This document shows positions 12,801-24,800 of a stretch of DNA of 64,000 nucleotides, piece after piece. Each line of letters begins with the position of its first letter. Within the stretch, counting starts at the first letter, position 1. Position numbers and translations under genes: made by a program. Source of the stretch: Cherax quadricarinatus (Eukaryota; Arthropoda; Malacostraca; Decapoda; Parastacidae); contig NC_091303.1 of assembly GCF_038502225.1 (NCBI RefSeq), positions 24,414,385-24,478,384 on the forward strand, written 5' to 3'. Below the pieces are notes generated by a model, which saw nothing but the letters and a program-made list of their open reading frames with translations, was not told where the DNA came from and made no database searches.

Positions 12801-15800
12801 TATGTTTTGTGACATCATAAATGAATATAGTCTCCTGTGCACGAGTTTCTCGAAGATTTTGGATAGCAATGGTAAGTGTGATATTGGCCTATAGTTGTTT
12901 ACGTCTGTAGGGTCACCACCTTTATGGATTGGTGTAACCCTTGCTGTCTTGAGTAGTGTTGGGAAAGTGTTAGTTTCTAGTGACTTGTTAAAAAGTAATG
13001 TAATAGCATGCGAAAGGACATGGTCCGCTCGCTTGTACAATAATGGTGGGATGTGAGACAGATTCCCCGAGTTATTTTTAAGTGACTTTATGATCGTGGT
13101 GACTTCCGTGGGCTCAGTTGGTACAAGATAGAAGGAATTTGGGAAATTCCCATCTAGGTAGTCCCCGGCATGGGCATTGGTACATGGGATTTTACTGGCG
13201 AGATTAGATCCTATGTTTGAGAAGAAGTCGTTTATCTTGTTAGCTGTATCAGTGGGATGCAGTGGTGTTTCATGAGGTTTAGTTAGAACAATATTCTTGT
13301 TTTTTTTTCAGTTTGTGGGTCCCCAGAATCTGGGAAAGTGTTTTCCAGGTCTTTTTTATATCTCCTCTTGTGTCAGTGAATCTGCTGGAGTAGTACAGTT
13401 GTTTGGCTTTCTTTATTAATTTGGTGAGAACTGTTGAATATTGTTTAAGAATATCTTTGTGTATTAAGCCCTGTCTATATTGCTTTTCATATTGGTGTTT
13501 CTTATCAATGGATTTCAGAATGCTGCTGGTTAGCCATGGGCAACCAAGCCGTTTATTCGTGATCTGTTTCGTTTTTATAGGACAATGTTTGTTGTATAGT
13601 CTAAGTATTTTGTTAAGAAAAATGTCTGTCCAATCATCAATACCATTGGCATTGGAGAATTCTGTAGGCCAGTCAACAGTCTCTAGGTCTGCTGTGAAAT
13701 TCCTTATTGAGGCCTCGTCATGGAGTCTAAATGAAACTTTGTTGTATTCGAGTGGTGGCTTACTAATGTTTGTTAAGAGGAAGGTTGGGTAGTGGTCAGT
13801 AGTGCTGTCTGTGATTATCCCTGATTTAAGGGGGGCTAGTATATTGGTCCATATGTGGTCTATTATGGTTGCACTTGTCTCAGTCAGCCTGGTTGGTTTA
13901 GTTATTGTTGGTATGAGGAGTGTGTTGTTCATATTGTTGATGAAATCAGTTACAGTCTGATCATCTGGTAGGCCAAGGTTGATATTGAAGTCTCCAGCTA
14001 AGAGAAGGTGGTGCTTGTTCATTTGTCTGTTTGTTATTAGTGACTTTAGATTCTCACTGAAGTTTGGGATGTTTGTGTGGGGTATCCGGTATATGGCACC
14101 GATTGTTATAGGCGTCTTGAGGTTTTTTACAGTAAAATTAGCAAAAATGTATTCCCCATATTCATCACTAAAGCAATTAGTGCTAATACAAGATAGTTGG
14201 TTAGAGTAATAGATTGCAGTACCACCCCAACTTGGTATGGTCTGCAGTTGTGGATTGCTGTGTATCCTGGTAGTGGGTAGATATCAATTGTGTCCTGCTT
14301 AAGCCAGGTCTCAGTAAGAATAATGCAGGAGAAGGGTGTCTTTAGTGACTCAAGGAGTGCCAGGAGGTCATCATAGTGTTTGCTTAAGGACCTGATGTTG
14401 TAGTTAAGAACTGATAGACTTTGAGCAGTGTTCAGGATAGTGCTGGCTTGTGATGCTGTGTAATAAAGGCAGTTACTTTCCAATAAGTTTTGATTGTGTG
14501 TTAGATTATGGAGGTTTAGATCAGGGTCAACGTGATCATTCATCTTTTAGGTTTAAATAGTGGTTGTTTATATCCTGTATTATGTGGCGAGTTCTAATAC
14601 TGATTTCTGTAGTGGTGGGAGGTTTGGATAAGTATACCGCTAAAGCACTTTGGTCATATAGAGTATAGTCACTAATAAACATAATGAAATTGATATTGTC
14701 AATGTGTTGTGCTAGAATGAGCTAAAGTACAACTAGGTATAAACTAATACTATAAAAAACAAAAACAAATTACAAGTGGCACCAGACTCACTCTTGTAAT
14801 TGCACTAAGGTCTAATATAATGAATTTAGTGTTGTCTATGTATTGAGCTAGAATGAGCTAAAGTACAACTAGGTATAAACTTATAATATAAAAATACAAA
14901 TTAAAATGGTACTTGCAATTGCACTAGGGTCTGATATAGGTTGTTAACAAGATCAAGAGTATAACTAGATTTAAATTGACAAAATAAAATTCACAAATTA
15001 AAGTACCAAAAGAATAATAAGTAAAAAATAACAATGGCAATGACTTGGTTATAATATGATAGTAAGATGGTAGACAGGTACACAGGTACAAAGGATAATA
15101 TAAAGGTTGGAGTTGAATATACAAACTTGAAAATTTGGCAACAAAATGTTATGAAAAGTATAAAATAATGATTAATTTACAAAAGTAAAATTGACTGGTA
15201 GTAAATATGGTGTTTAATAAAATTTTAGTAAGTAATAATGATTACAAAAAAAGATTAATTAGCAAAAAAAAAAAGTGAAAAAGTAATGTTTATTTCAAGT
15301 ATTAAATTTTAAGAACAGTTATTTGGGTTCAGTATTGCACTGGTAGTTATACTAGAGGTTATTTGGCAGTATAAGGTATTTAAGAGTACTCTAAGATAGT
15401 AAATGTGGTATTAAAACAGGTTATGGTAATTAGACAAGTAATGGTAATTAAATGTCAAAAATGTTAAGAGTAAATTGTACTGATAGTAAAAATGGTAATT
15501 AATTATTAATTTTAGTAAGTAATATCAATTAATAGGATATGTTGTGGATATATGTGGAGGGATGTGTTGTGTATCTTTATATGTATATGCTTCTAAACTG
15601 TTGTATTCTGGGCACCTCTGCAAAAGCAGTGATAATGTGTGCGTGTGGTGAAAGTGTTGAATGATGATGAAAGTATTTTCTTTTTGGGGATTTTCTTTCT
15701 TTTTTGGGTCACCCTGCCTCGGTGGGAGACGACCGACTTGTTGAAAAAAAAAAAAAAAAAAAATATGAGGTAGTAATATGGACAGAGAAAGTATCAATTC

Positions 15801-18800
15801 AGCTAATATTTAAGCAAACAATAGTAAATAAGAAAATTACATAAGGTGACTTATGCTTACTAGTAAAATCACTTAATGAGGTAGTTGATTATTTAATTAC
15901 TAAGAGATTGTACTATGAAATTTGAACAATAATGGAGCAAAACATACACTACACTATGTAGGCTTTTAGGTTGGACATTGTTTAGTTATTTTCTGTAAGA
16001 TTAGCATCCCTGAGAAATCGTGATAGATAATTCTCGTTCGTGATTGTGTACAGTTGACCTACATTTGTTTTCCTAACTAGAATTTTCCCATCCCGTGTGA
16101 AGCATTGGTGTATTGTGTCATTATTCTCCCGCTTAAGTTTTCTGACTATACAGGAGGTTCTAACGTTTTTTGGTAAGACACTCGTTTATGTATACCTCTT
16201 TCTTTACTTTAATAGATGCAATTATTAAGTCTTTTTTCCTGTCATGTGAGTGGAATCTAAGCATAACACTTTTTCTACCATGGGATCCTAGTAACCTGGC
16301 TTCCTTTATTTCTGACTCTGGTACTGTAACTTTTGTTTGGTCCTTTATGATCTGGAGAGTAATTTCTTTACTGTTCATTTGGTTCATATCACTGGGAAAA
16401 AGTGGACTATAACTATTACTGCGTCCGATAGTTTATCTTGCTCAGTTTTATCTTCTTGGAGAGCAAAGTAGTCACTGAACTAGTTATCTAAGTTGTTCTT
16501 CCATTGGTACATTAGTTATCTTCCTATTAGTTGGTAAGGCATAACAGGAACAGACACTTTAATCTGATACTATCAAATCTGGATAATCTTTAAAACTTGA
16601 AATTTAAAAAAATCACTTAAAATTAAGTAAAATAAAATTGGATGAAATTTCTCCAAAACAAAGACAAGTAAGGTGTCACTGATCAGTTTGACTTAGCACT
16701 GAATTGCAGCTTAGGTCTTTGTGCCTATTCTCTTACTCTAATGTGGAACATATTTATGTTTTTTCAATCTGTTTATTTTCTGCTCTCTTTTCATTCATTC
16801 CTTTTTTATATCTGCATTAGTGCCTACATGTATAGTACATGCATTTCTCTCCAGTGCATCTGTCTTATCTATCTTGTGTTTTCATGCCATTATTTTATGT
16901 ATTTTAATACAGTAATCCTTTTGAGTTACGATAATTTTGAGGTGTGATTTATCCTCATAGGGGAATTTAATTTTGAGTTGTGATGAAAATTTTGAGATAC
17001 GACATGTGTACAACTGTGCAGGTACTCTTGGTTTGATTAATATCGTTATCTGCTCATGCACTGAGGTCTGGGAATTGATCCCGGCATGGGAGAAATGTTG
17101 GACATGTTTTCTTACACCTGCCCTTTTTCATCTAGCAGTAAGTAGGTATCTGGATGGTAGATGATTGTTGTGGGTCGTATCCTGGGGAACAAGATTAATT
17201 TAAGTTTCCCGAAATGTTCTGCATAACCAGGGGCTTTCTGTATACAGTAGGCACTCCACATTCGTGAGGGTTAGAGGATCAAGAACCTTGCGAATCTTGA
17301 AAATTCGCCAGTGTATTGTGTGCAAATATAATGTAGGGAAATATAATAATACTGTACTGTAACGTTCGCAAATGTTTTGATGCGCAATTTTTTTTTTTTT
17401 TTTTTTTTCCCAACAAGTTGGCCGTTTCCCACCGAGGCAGGGTGACCCAAAAAAAGAAAGAAAATCCCCAAAAAGAAATACTTTCATCATCATTCAACAC
17501 TTTCACCACATCCACACATTATCACTGTTTTTGCAGAGGTGCTCAGAATACAACAGCTTAGAAGCATATACGTATAAAGATACACAACATATCCCTCCAA
17601 ACTGCCAATATCCCAAACCCCTCCTTTAAAGTGCAGGCATTGTAGGGAAATATAATAATAACATTTACTTTGCCTAACAATACTGCTTCGTTAACCTATT
17701 GAATCACCAACAATCATAAAACTCATGAAAACATTGTAAAATATTGTATATTTTAATTATATTGTATATTTTTATTGGGTGACTGGGCATTTGCGAATGT
17801 TCGAAGCTTGTGAGAGTGGAACTCACAAAAGTGGAGGGCTAGCTGTACAGTAGTATGCCAGTGGTGTCAGCTAGGTCTGTAATAGATATATCATGTACTT
17901 GTAGAAATGAAGATTATTGTTATTATTTATTTTTTATTGTCATTGTCAGTGTACGTGGGTGGTCCCTAGTGAACCAGTGATGTGGTAGCTCTTCTCTTGG
18001 ACAGCGTTTGAGCCAATAGGTGTAGGGATGTGTGAGTATGGCTTAACAGCCAATCAGCAATGGGGTCGAATATGTCTATGGTAGCATCTCGGCTAATAGA
18101 AGTGCTTGTACTACAGTTTGTTTTCTCTTCATTTTGAAGCTATCACGTGTGTTGCCTGCACCACCTCTGGCTTATTTACCCTTCATAACTGCATTTGTTA
18201 TAATTACTCACTGTTTTGTGTTACTAAGTCATCATGGCCCCTAAAGTACACAGTAAGTAGGCAACCTCTCTGAAGATCAGGCAATAAATTGTGAAAAAAA
18301 AAAAAAATGGAGTTAGAAATAGTACATTGGTGCATGAGTATGGCTTTCCACAATCAGCCATCACTACTTTTATCAAGCAAAAAGAAATAAAGAATATTAA
18401 AGTGGTTGATGAATCTTACATAGTAAAAGAATTTGGAGCAATTATTATTTGGATGGAAAGACTTGTTATTCTGGATAAGAGAGAAACAGATAAAGGGAGA
18501 TAGTGCCAGCAAGTTATATCTGAGCATGCAACCCCAAGCTACAGTAAAAGTTGCACGTCTGGGGTCTTGGAGTGAATTTCCATATAACCATGTATTTTGA
18601 GTTTTGGGTTACAATAGTTTTGAGATATGCATCTGGAACAGATTAATATCCTAAGTAAGGGACCACTAAAAATAAAGATTTTAAATAATTTACTCTTTAC
18701 TTGAGTTTTTTGAGAATGCAGTGTACACTTCAGTTAATATAAATAATAACATGCCATAAATATAAAAAATTTCCATTCTTTTCACAGACAGGAGCTGCAA

Positions 18801-21800
18801 GACAAGGTGCTGTATTTGGTTCTGATAATATTCCAGGTCAACAATATATGGAACAGGATCAGCAAAGTGATATCCCTAGTCAGTACAATAATAATATTCA
18901 AGGCAATCAGGCTCTCACTCCAGGTCAGCAAGGTTATAGAACTGGTCAGCAAGACTATATGCCAAATCAGGAAAGAATGAAAAAGGGACACCTTCCTCTC
19001 CAGAAAGGCTATATGCCTAATATTGAGGGGTATAAAAATATTTCAGATCAGCAGGTTTACACGCCTATTAAAGAGAACACTATTCATGGTTATCATATGG
19101 GTGCATCAGAACCAGGCCAGTATGGCCTTGTACCAGGTCAGGAAACATGTGTGTTAGATAAACAGAGCCTCACACCAGGTCATATGCCTGGTACACAAGG
19201 ACTTGTACCAGGTCAGGAGGGCTATATGCATGGTAAGCAAGGTGTGATAGGCCAAGAAGCCTATGTGCCTGATATTCAGGGCTTTGCTCCAGGTCAGGAA
19301 AGCTGTGTGTCGGATAAACCAGGTCTCACATCTAGTCCAGTAGGTCATGTACCTGGTAAGCAGGGCCTTGTGCCAGGTCAGGATGGGTATGTGCCAGGCC
19401 AGCAGGGACTGAATCCACCTCAGGAGGGTAGTATGTTTGCTAAACAGCAGTTATATACTCTTACTAAAGAGAGTATTCCTGTCTACCAAATTGGTGCATC
19501 AGAGCCAACAAATCAGGTTTTTGGCCAAGAAACTGGCATCCCACACATGGGCAGTATTGGAAGTATTCAGGGTGTTACTCCCAACCAAGGCAGGGTACCA
19601 CAGCAACTGATGAATGCCAAAAATGGGAATATCACTTCTGTAGAAGCTGTGCAGGCTCCTTATGGAGCTCGTTTGGACACTATGGCAGGTGAGTCTCACA
19701 ATTCGTAAATATTGAATGTATAAAATGCATTGTAGCTGGTAAAGTCATTTTTCATGAAATAAGTAGATTTATCTACTTTTAATTAAAATGAAATGGTTGC
19801 ATAATGTACATAGTAATATTTTTACATAGCCCATATTGCTCTTGGTGGCCTGGTGGCTAAAGCTCCCGCTTCACACACGGAGGGCCCGGGTTCGATTCCC
19901 GGCGGGTGAAAACATTTCGACACATTTCCTTACACCTGTTGTCCTGTTCACCTAGCAGCAAATAGGTACCTGGGTGTTAGTCGACTGGTGTGGGTCGCAT
20001 CCTGGGGGACAAGATTAAGGACCCCAATGGAAATAAGTTAGACAGTCCTCGATGACGCACTGACTTTCTTGGGTTATCCTGGGTGGCTAACCCTCCGGGG
20101 TTAAAAATCCGAACGAAATCTTATCTTATCTTAACACTGGTATTTTAATATATTCAAGGTACATATGAAAAAATAAAGCTTGAATCTGGTAGCTGACTTA
20201 TGATTGAGTTGAGATGGATTTTGTGTAGATTCCTAGAAAGTCCCATATGTGAGATCTGGATAAAGGAGCAAGAAGTATAGGGTTTGTAGCTTATTATGGG
20301 TACATAATAAAAAAACCATACCACGAGCGGGATTTGAACCCACGGTCAGAGAGTCTCAAAACTCCCAACCAAGGCAGGGTACCACAGCAACTGATGAATG
20401 CCAAAAATGGGAATATCATAATAGCAAATTTTTGGAAACTGTACCTTTTGATTTTTATATTTCCTAACCACATGATCCTTTTGGGTTTAGAACTTGAATT
20501 TATTATGACATCCATCTACAGTGGCCTCAGGGTGAGGAGAAAGCATATAGTTCATGTAGATTAACTGCATTTTGCTATGTATTTTCTTGTCTTTAATTAT
20601 TAACTTGATCCACTGATTAACTTATGTGTGAAGATAATTCCCTGTTCTCTATCCCACACTGCAGTTTGATGTTGCAACTTTGATGTGTCAAGTTGGATCT
20701 CTAAAAGGAATAGATAGGGTTTAAATTTTACAACTTGCTCAGTTTTTTCAATGTCTGTGAGATTAGCCCTCTCATGTCTCATTGGAAATGTCTGTGTGTA
20801 GCCAATGTGCATTGGTACTGATGGTTTTTCTGAGTTACAATAATCTTCATAAGTTTCTCATTCAAAATAATCAGATTAATTGTATTTGTAAGTACATGCA
20901 TTTTTATTTAGCTTTTGTGTCCTGTACATAGAATACAAATACTCATTTTTACAATGGTCTTGAGGGAACACCTTTGTTATGGACATGTAAAAAGCACACC
21001 CTGTAGATTTAGTCTAGGATAACTCAATAAAGTCGAACATTGTAACTTGGTTGAATTCCACTGTTAATGTCCTCAAATTGCAGTAAATATGACAGAAGGC
21101 ATCTTTCTGCCAGTTCCATATCATGTTTCCTGGTACAGGTGTTGTCTTGCAACAAAATCCACTTATGTACATGGGCTATTGAGACAGTGATATATTGGAT
21201 GTACTGCATGAACCTGCCTGGGTCAACATTCTTTTTTTGTAGGCATGAAAAAGTTTTAAGCAACCCAGTTTAGCCAAAGCTTAGACTGGTGGTGCATGGC
21301 AAATTTGAAGGCACAGCAAATTTTGTGTTTATGTTCATTGGGCAGAATTAGTTATGAAAGTTTGGCAGAAGAGCCAGAGTTAAGTAAATAAGTTAACAGA
21401 TATTTTCTCCACTTTATATTGTACCATCAAGGTTATATCTTGCTCACCTAATAATGGTGTACAGTATTATTAGTAATAGAGTATTTTATTTTTAAAAATA
21501 GCTACTTTAATTTTTGTTTTCTTTAAGGTGGGATGTCCTTAGCACCTGGGACTGATGTTACAGTGCTCTTTCCTGGTGAGAGCCAAGTTCTTGGTTCTAA
21601 TAAAAACAGTATTGCAGTTCAGAAAAGTAAACTGTCCTGCCAGTACTGCAGTCTTCCCATGAATGTTGGTGATGTGGCCATTTTCTGTGAGAGGGCAGGA
21701 TTAGACAAGGTATGCGTCACCTGAAGTGTTTTACGTGTGCCGTATATATTTTCTATATCAAAACACCCGTCACATTTACAACAAACAAGAAATTCTATGA

Positions 21801-24800
21801 ACAGCTTTGAGAAATGTGCTGTGATGTCTTATGTATAATGTATAAAATAACTTGTGTGTCTGTCAAAAGTATGTGCATGGAGAGAGATTGGGATTACCTG
21901 TTTGTTGTTACAGGGCAGAGCTTTGCCCTGGGTAAAGTTTCCTATAGTATTAGTGTTTACTTCTTTCTTCTGAATCCAACTTTATTTTTTGAAGACACGT
22001 GTTCTATTGTCCTTTCTCTAATACATACTTTGATTGTGCCAAGATATCTTTTGTGTGATAGACACATGCAACACTTAAAAATAACAGTAACAACAACAAT
22101 AACAAGTTTATTTTAGCATGATACATGTTTGTACAAAGGAGTGTAACAGTTTGGTGAACATGCCAAAAGCCCCTTTATATGCAGAGCATTTTGGGCATAC
22201 TTAAAACTAACTTAAGATTAATAAGGCAATAACAGTGCAGTAATTTTACATATGGTCATCAGATGAGTTACAGTGAATACAAGAAAATTGAATATTCAAC
22301 TAGTTCACATATGACTTTAGTAAGTTCACTAGAGAATAATTACAGCTTTTATATAGTTTTTAAAAAATGCAGTATTACAGTTTAGCACAATTTAAAATAA
22401 TGAAGTTGAAAGAATTTTAAGTTTGAAGTAATGAGTAAATGGTTGAACAATCATCACGCTCAATATACAGTAATGAATTGAAACAATTTTAAGTTTGAAG
22501 TAAATGATCAAATTATTGAGAAGTTTTTTTTTGAGTAACTTTTGAGTAACTGGTAGGTATTAAGTAAAGTGTTTGTCTAGTTAATTTTGGGTGATGAGGT
22601 GATTTCTAAGGGCCTTAAATTGATCCACAGGCAGGGGCCCTTGAGTGTGTTCTGGCAATGAATTCCAGATCTTCGGGCCCTTTATGTGCATAGCATTTTT
22701 GCATAGGGACAGCTGGACACATGATATATTTGAAGAGTGATTTGTGTTTTGAATTATGCACGTGTGTTCTGTTGTAGTTATCAAGGAGGAGTTTGAGAGG
22801 AGGGTTAATATTTGAGTATAATGTTGTGTGTGTGTAGTAGGCACAATAATAAGTGTGGATGTTTTGTATATTAAACAAGTTAATGCTCTTGAAAAGTGGT
22901 GGAGTGTGTTGTCTAGTGCAGGAGTTGGTAATCAATCCCACTGCAACTTTTTGTTGGGTTATTAAAGGTTTATTGTAATTTGCTGTGGTTGAGCCCCATG
23001 CACAAATACCATAGGTAAGGTAAGGGTAAATGAGAGATTGGTAAAGAGCAAGAAGAAGCAGTTGGGGTAAATAGTACAGAATCTTTGAAAGGATACCTAC
23101 TGTTTTGGAGACTTCCTTGGATATTTTCTGTATGTGGGTCTGGAATTTGAGACTGCAGTCAAGGTGGAGACCTAGAAATTTGCCCTGTGTGTGTCTTAAA
23201 ATGGGTAAACCATTTATCAGTATGTTTAGCTGTACATTTGAGGCTCTGTTTCTAAATAGCATGAAGTAGGTTTTGTCTATATTGAAAGTAAGATTGTTGG
23301 TAATCATCCACGTAGATATTTTTGGTAGATTGTCATTTACAGTGTCTGTTAGTATTGTTGGGTTTGGGTGAGAGAAGACACAAGTAGTGTCATCTGCAAA
23401 TAAAACAGGTTTAAGGAGTTTAGATGCATTTGGGAGATCATTAATGTAAATGAGAAAGAGGAGAAGTGGGCCAAGGACACTACCCAGTGAGACTCTAATA
23501 AGAACAGGTTGTGTAGTGGAGTTAGCTCCATTTGTGTATACATACTGGTTTCTGTTGCTAAGATAAGATTTTAAGTAATCGAGAGAGTTTCCTCTGACCT
23601 CGTAATGTTCGAGTTTTAGGTGAAAATAAATGGTATAAAATACTGACACAATGGAAACATAAACACATATGCCGTTTAATGTGATCCTTTATTGACAACG
23701 TTTTGCCCACACAGTGGGCTTTATATTGTTATTTATATTGTTTATTATGTCATATTAGATGAAGTGAGATAGATAAATAAGCCGTAGTTTTGATATTAGC
23801 GAAATTATTGAGTACAGAATTCCACTGGACCGGATTAATTGCATTTCAATTAATTTAAATGAGATAAATTGACTCTGCAAACGAGCAAATCCAGTTGCGA
23901 GCAAGGTCATGGAACGGATTATACTCACAAGTAGAGGTTCCACTGTGTATCAAATAAATTTTCCTCATTGAAATTAACTGAAATGCCATTAATCCTTTCT
24001 AGCCCCCAATAAACCACCCCAGTTTTTTTGTTATGGGTTTTTAAATAAGAAAAATGTATTTATAAATAAGAAATGATTTTTGCCTTTTTTGCCCAGTCCC
24101 AGCAATGTTTTAAAAATATTAGGGTATTGGAGGGATATGTTGTGTATCTTTATAGGTATATGCTTCTAGACTGTTGTGTTCTGAGCACCTCTGCAAAAAC
24201 AGTGATTATGTGTGAGTGAGGTGAAAGTGTTGAATGATGATGAAAGTATTTTCTTTTTGGGGATTTTCTTTCTTTTTTGGGTCACCCTGCCTCGGTGGGA
24301 GACGGCCAACTTGTTAAAAAAAAAAAAAAAAGTTTGTCCAGATATGGCCAAGTAAAGAGGCATTTGTTTATGCATTTATGTTGAGGTCACCTGTAAGTAT
24401 CAGGTAGTGTTTATTCATCTGTGTCAGTTATCATGTTTCTTAGGTTTTTCACTAAATGAGTAAATATTGGAGTGAGGTAGTCTGTAGATTGCTCCAACTG
24501 TTAAAAGTTTTTTTTTTAACGTTTTTTGGATTTAAATTTTTCAAATGTATATTCACCATGTTCATCCCTAGTGCAAGTAGATTTTATACATTCAAGTTCA
24601 TCAGAGTAGTACATAGCTGTGCCACCTCCTAATTGATCTGACATTTATTAGAAGTTTTGCTCAAAGGGGGCTTTTAGAAATCCAGTGCAGAGTACAGAAG
24701 AAATGCAGAGCATATAGTACACAGAAGTCAGGTGAATCAAGGGGGTCAAGTGTGGTAAGAAAATAATGAGTGCCATCACTGCCAAAATTTAGGTTTGTAT

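Larger units (their letters stand above)
11200..16510 (-). mobile_element. Family B LINE (CR1/Jockey superfamily), near full length, degraded
   Basis: Minus-strand order: ORF1 remnant (16510-15982), AT-rich spacer, endonuclease (14543-13279), reverse transcriptase (13040-11586) and a 3' non-coding end to about 11200 ending GAGAATAAACTT-like. An RTE tail is inserted at about 15557-15762. Two other copies (46797-49247 and 52305-63556) align along its length. It lies in a Tes intron, antisense to the gene. Confidence 0.85.
17035..17930 (+). mobile_element. tRNA-derived SINE, type S1, split by a MITE
   Basis: The head at 17035-17242 has box B (GGGAATTGATCCC), CATCTAGCAGTAAGTAGGTA and GGGCTTTCTGTATA. 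The tail at 17855-17930 continues GTAGTATGCCAGTGGTGTCA...CTTGTAGAAATGAAGAT(TATT)n. The uninterrupted order is seen at 5661-5972 and, inverted, at 44653-44957. Confidence 0.7.
16910..18667 (+). mobile_element. Second Tigger/pogo-type transposon, heavily degraded, hosting three nested insertions
   Basis: The left end CAGTAATCCTTTTGAG follows a TA (16908-16909) and the right end is near AAGTAAGGGACCACTA at about 18667. The 5' non-coding part continues after the SINE/MITE insertion, and a transposase N-terminal remnant lies at 18234-18510. The ends are diverged, so boundaries are approximate. Confidence 0.6.
22098..24650 (-). mobile_element. Family C LINE (CR1/Jockey superfamily, relative of family B), degraded
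   Basis: Minus strand: endonuclease remnant at about 24650-24345, RT at 23640-22600, 3' non-coding end to 22098 with TTATTGTTGTTACTGTTATT-like terminal repeats. It is interrupted at about 23640-23950 by a Penelope-like terminal sequence and a Tigger-type MITE remnant, and at 24128-24332 by an RTE tail. Confidence 0.75.

Noticed and set aside
18848..19708. Independent single-exon gene encoding a repetitive protein
   Set aside because: The frame is open upstream to the acceptor at 18788 and its phases match Tes exons on both sides; the last residues of the open frame lie past a GTGAGT donor.
23755..23950. Complete Tigger-type MITE
   Set aside because: Only a right end (AGTAGAGGTTCCACTG at about 23930-23945) is clear; no matching left end with TA was found, so it is mentioned only as a remnant within the family C LINE entry.
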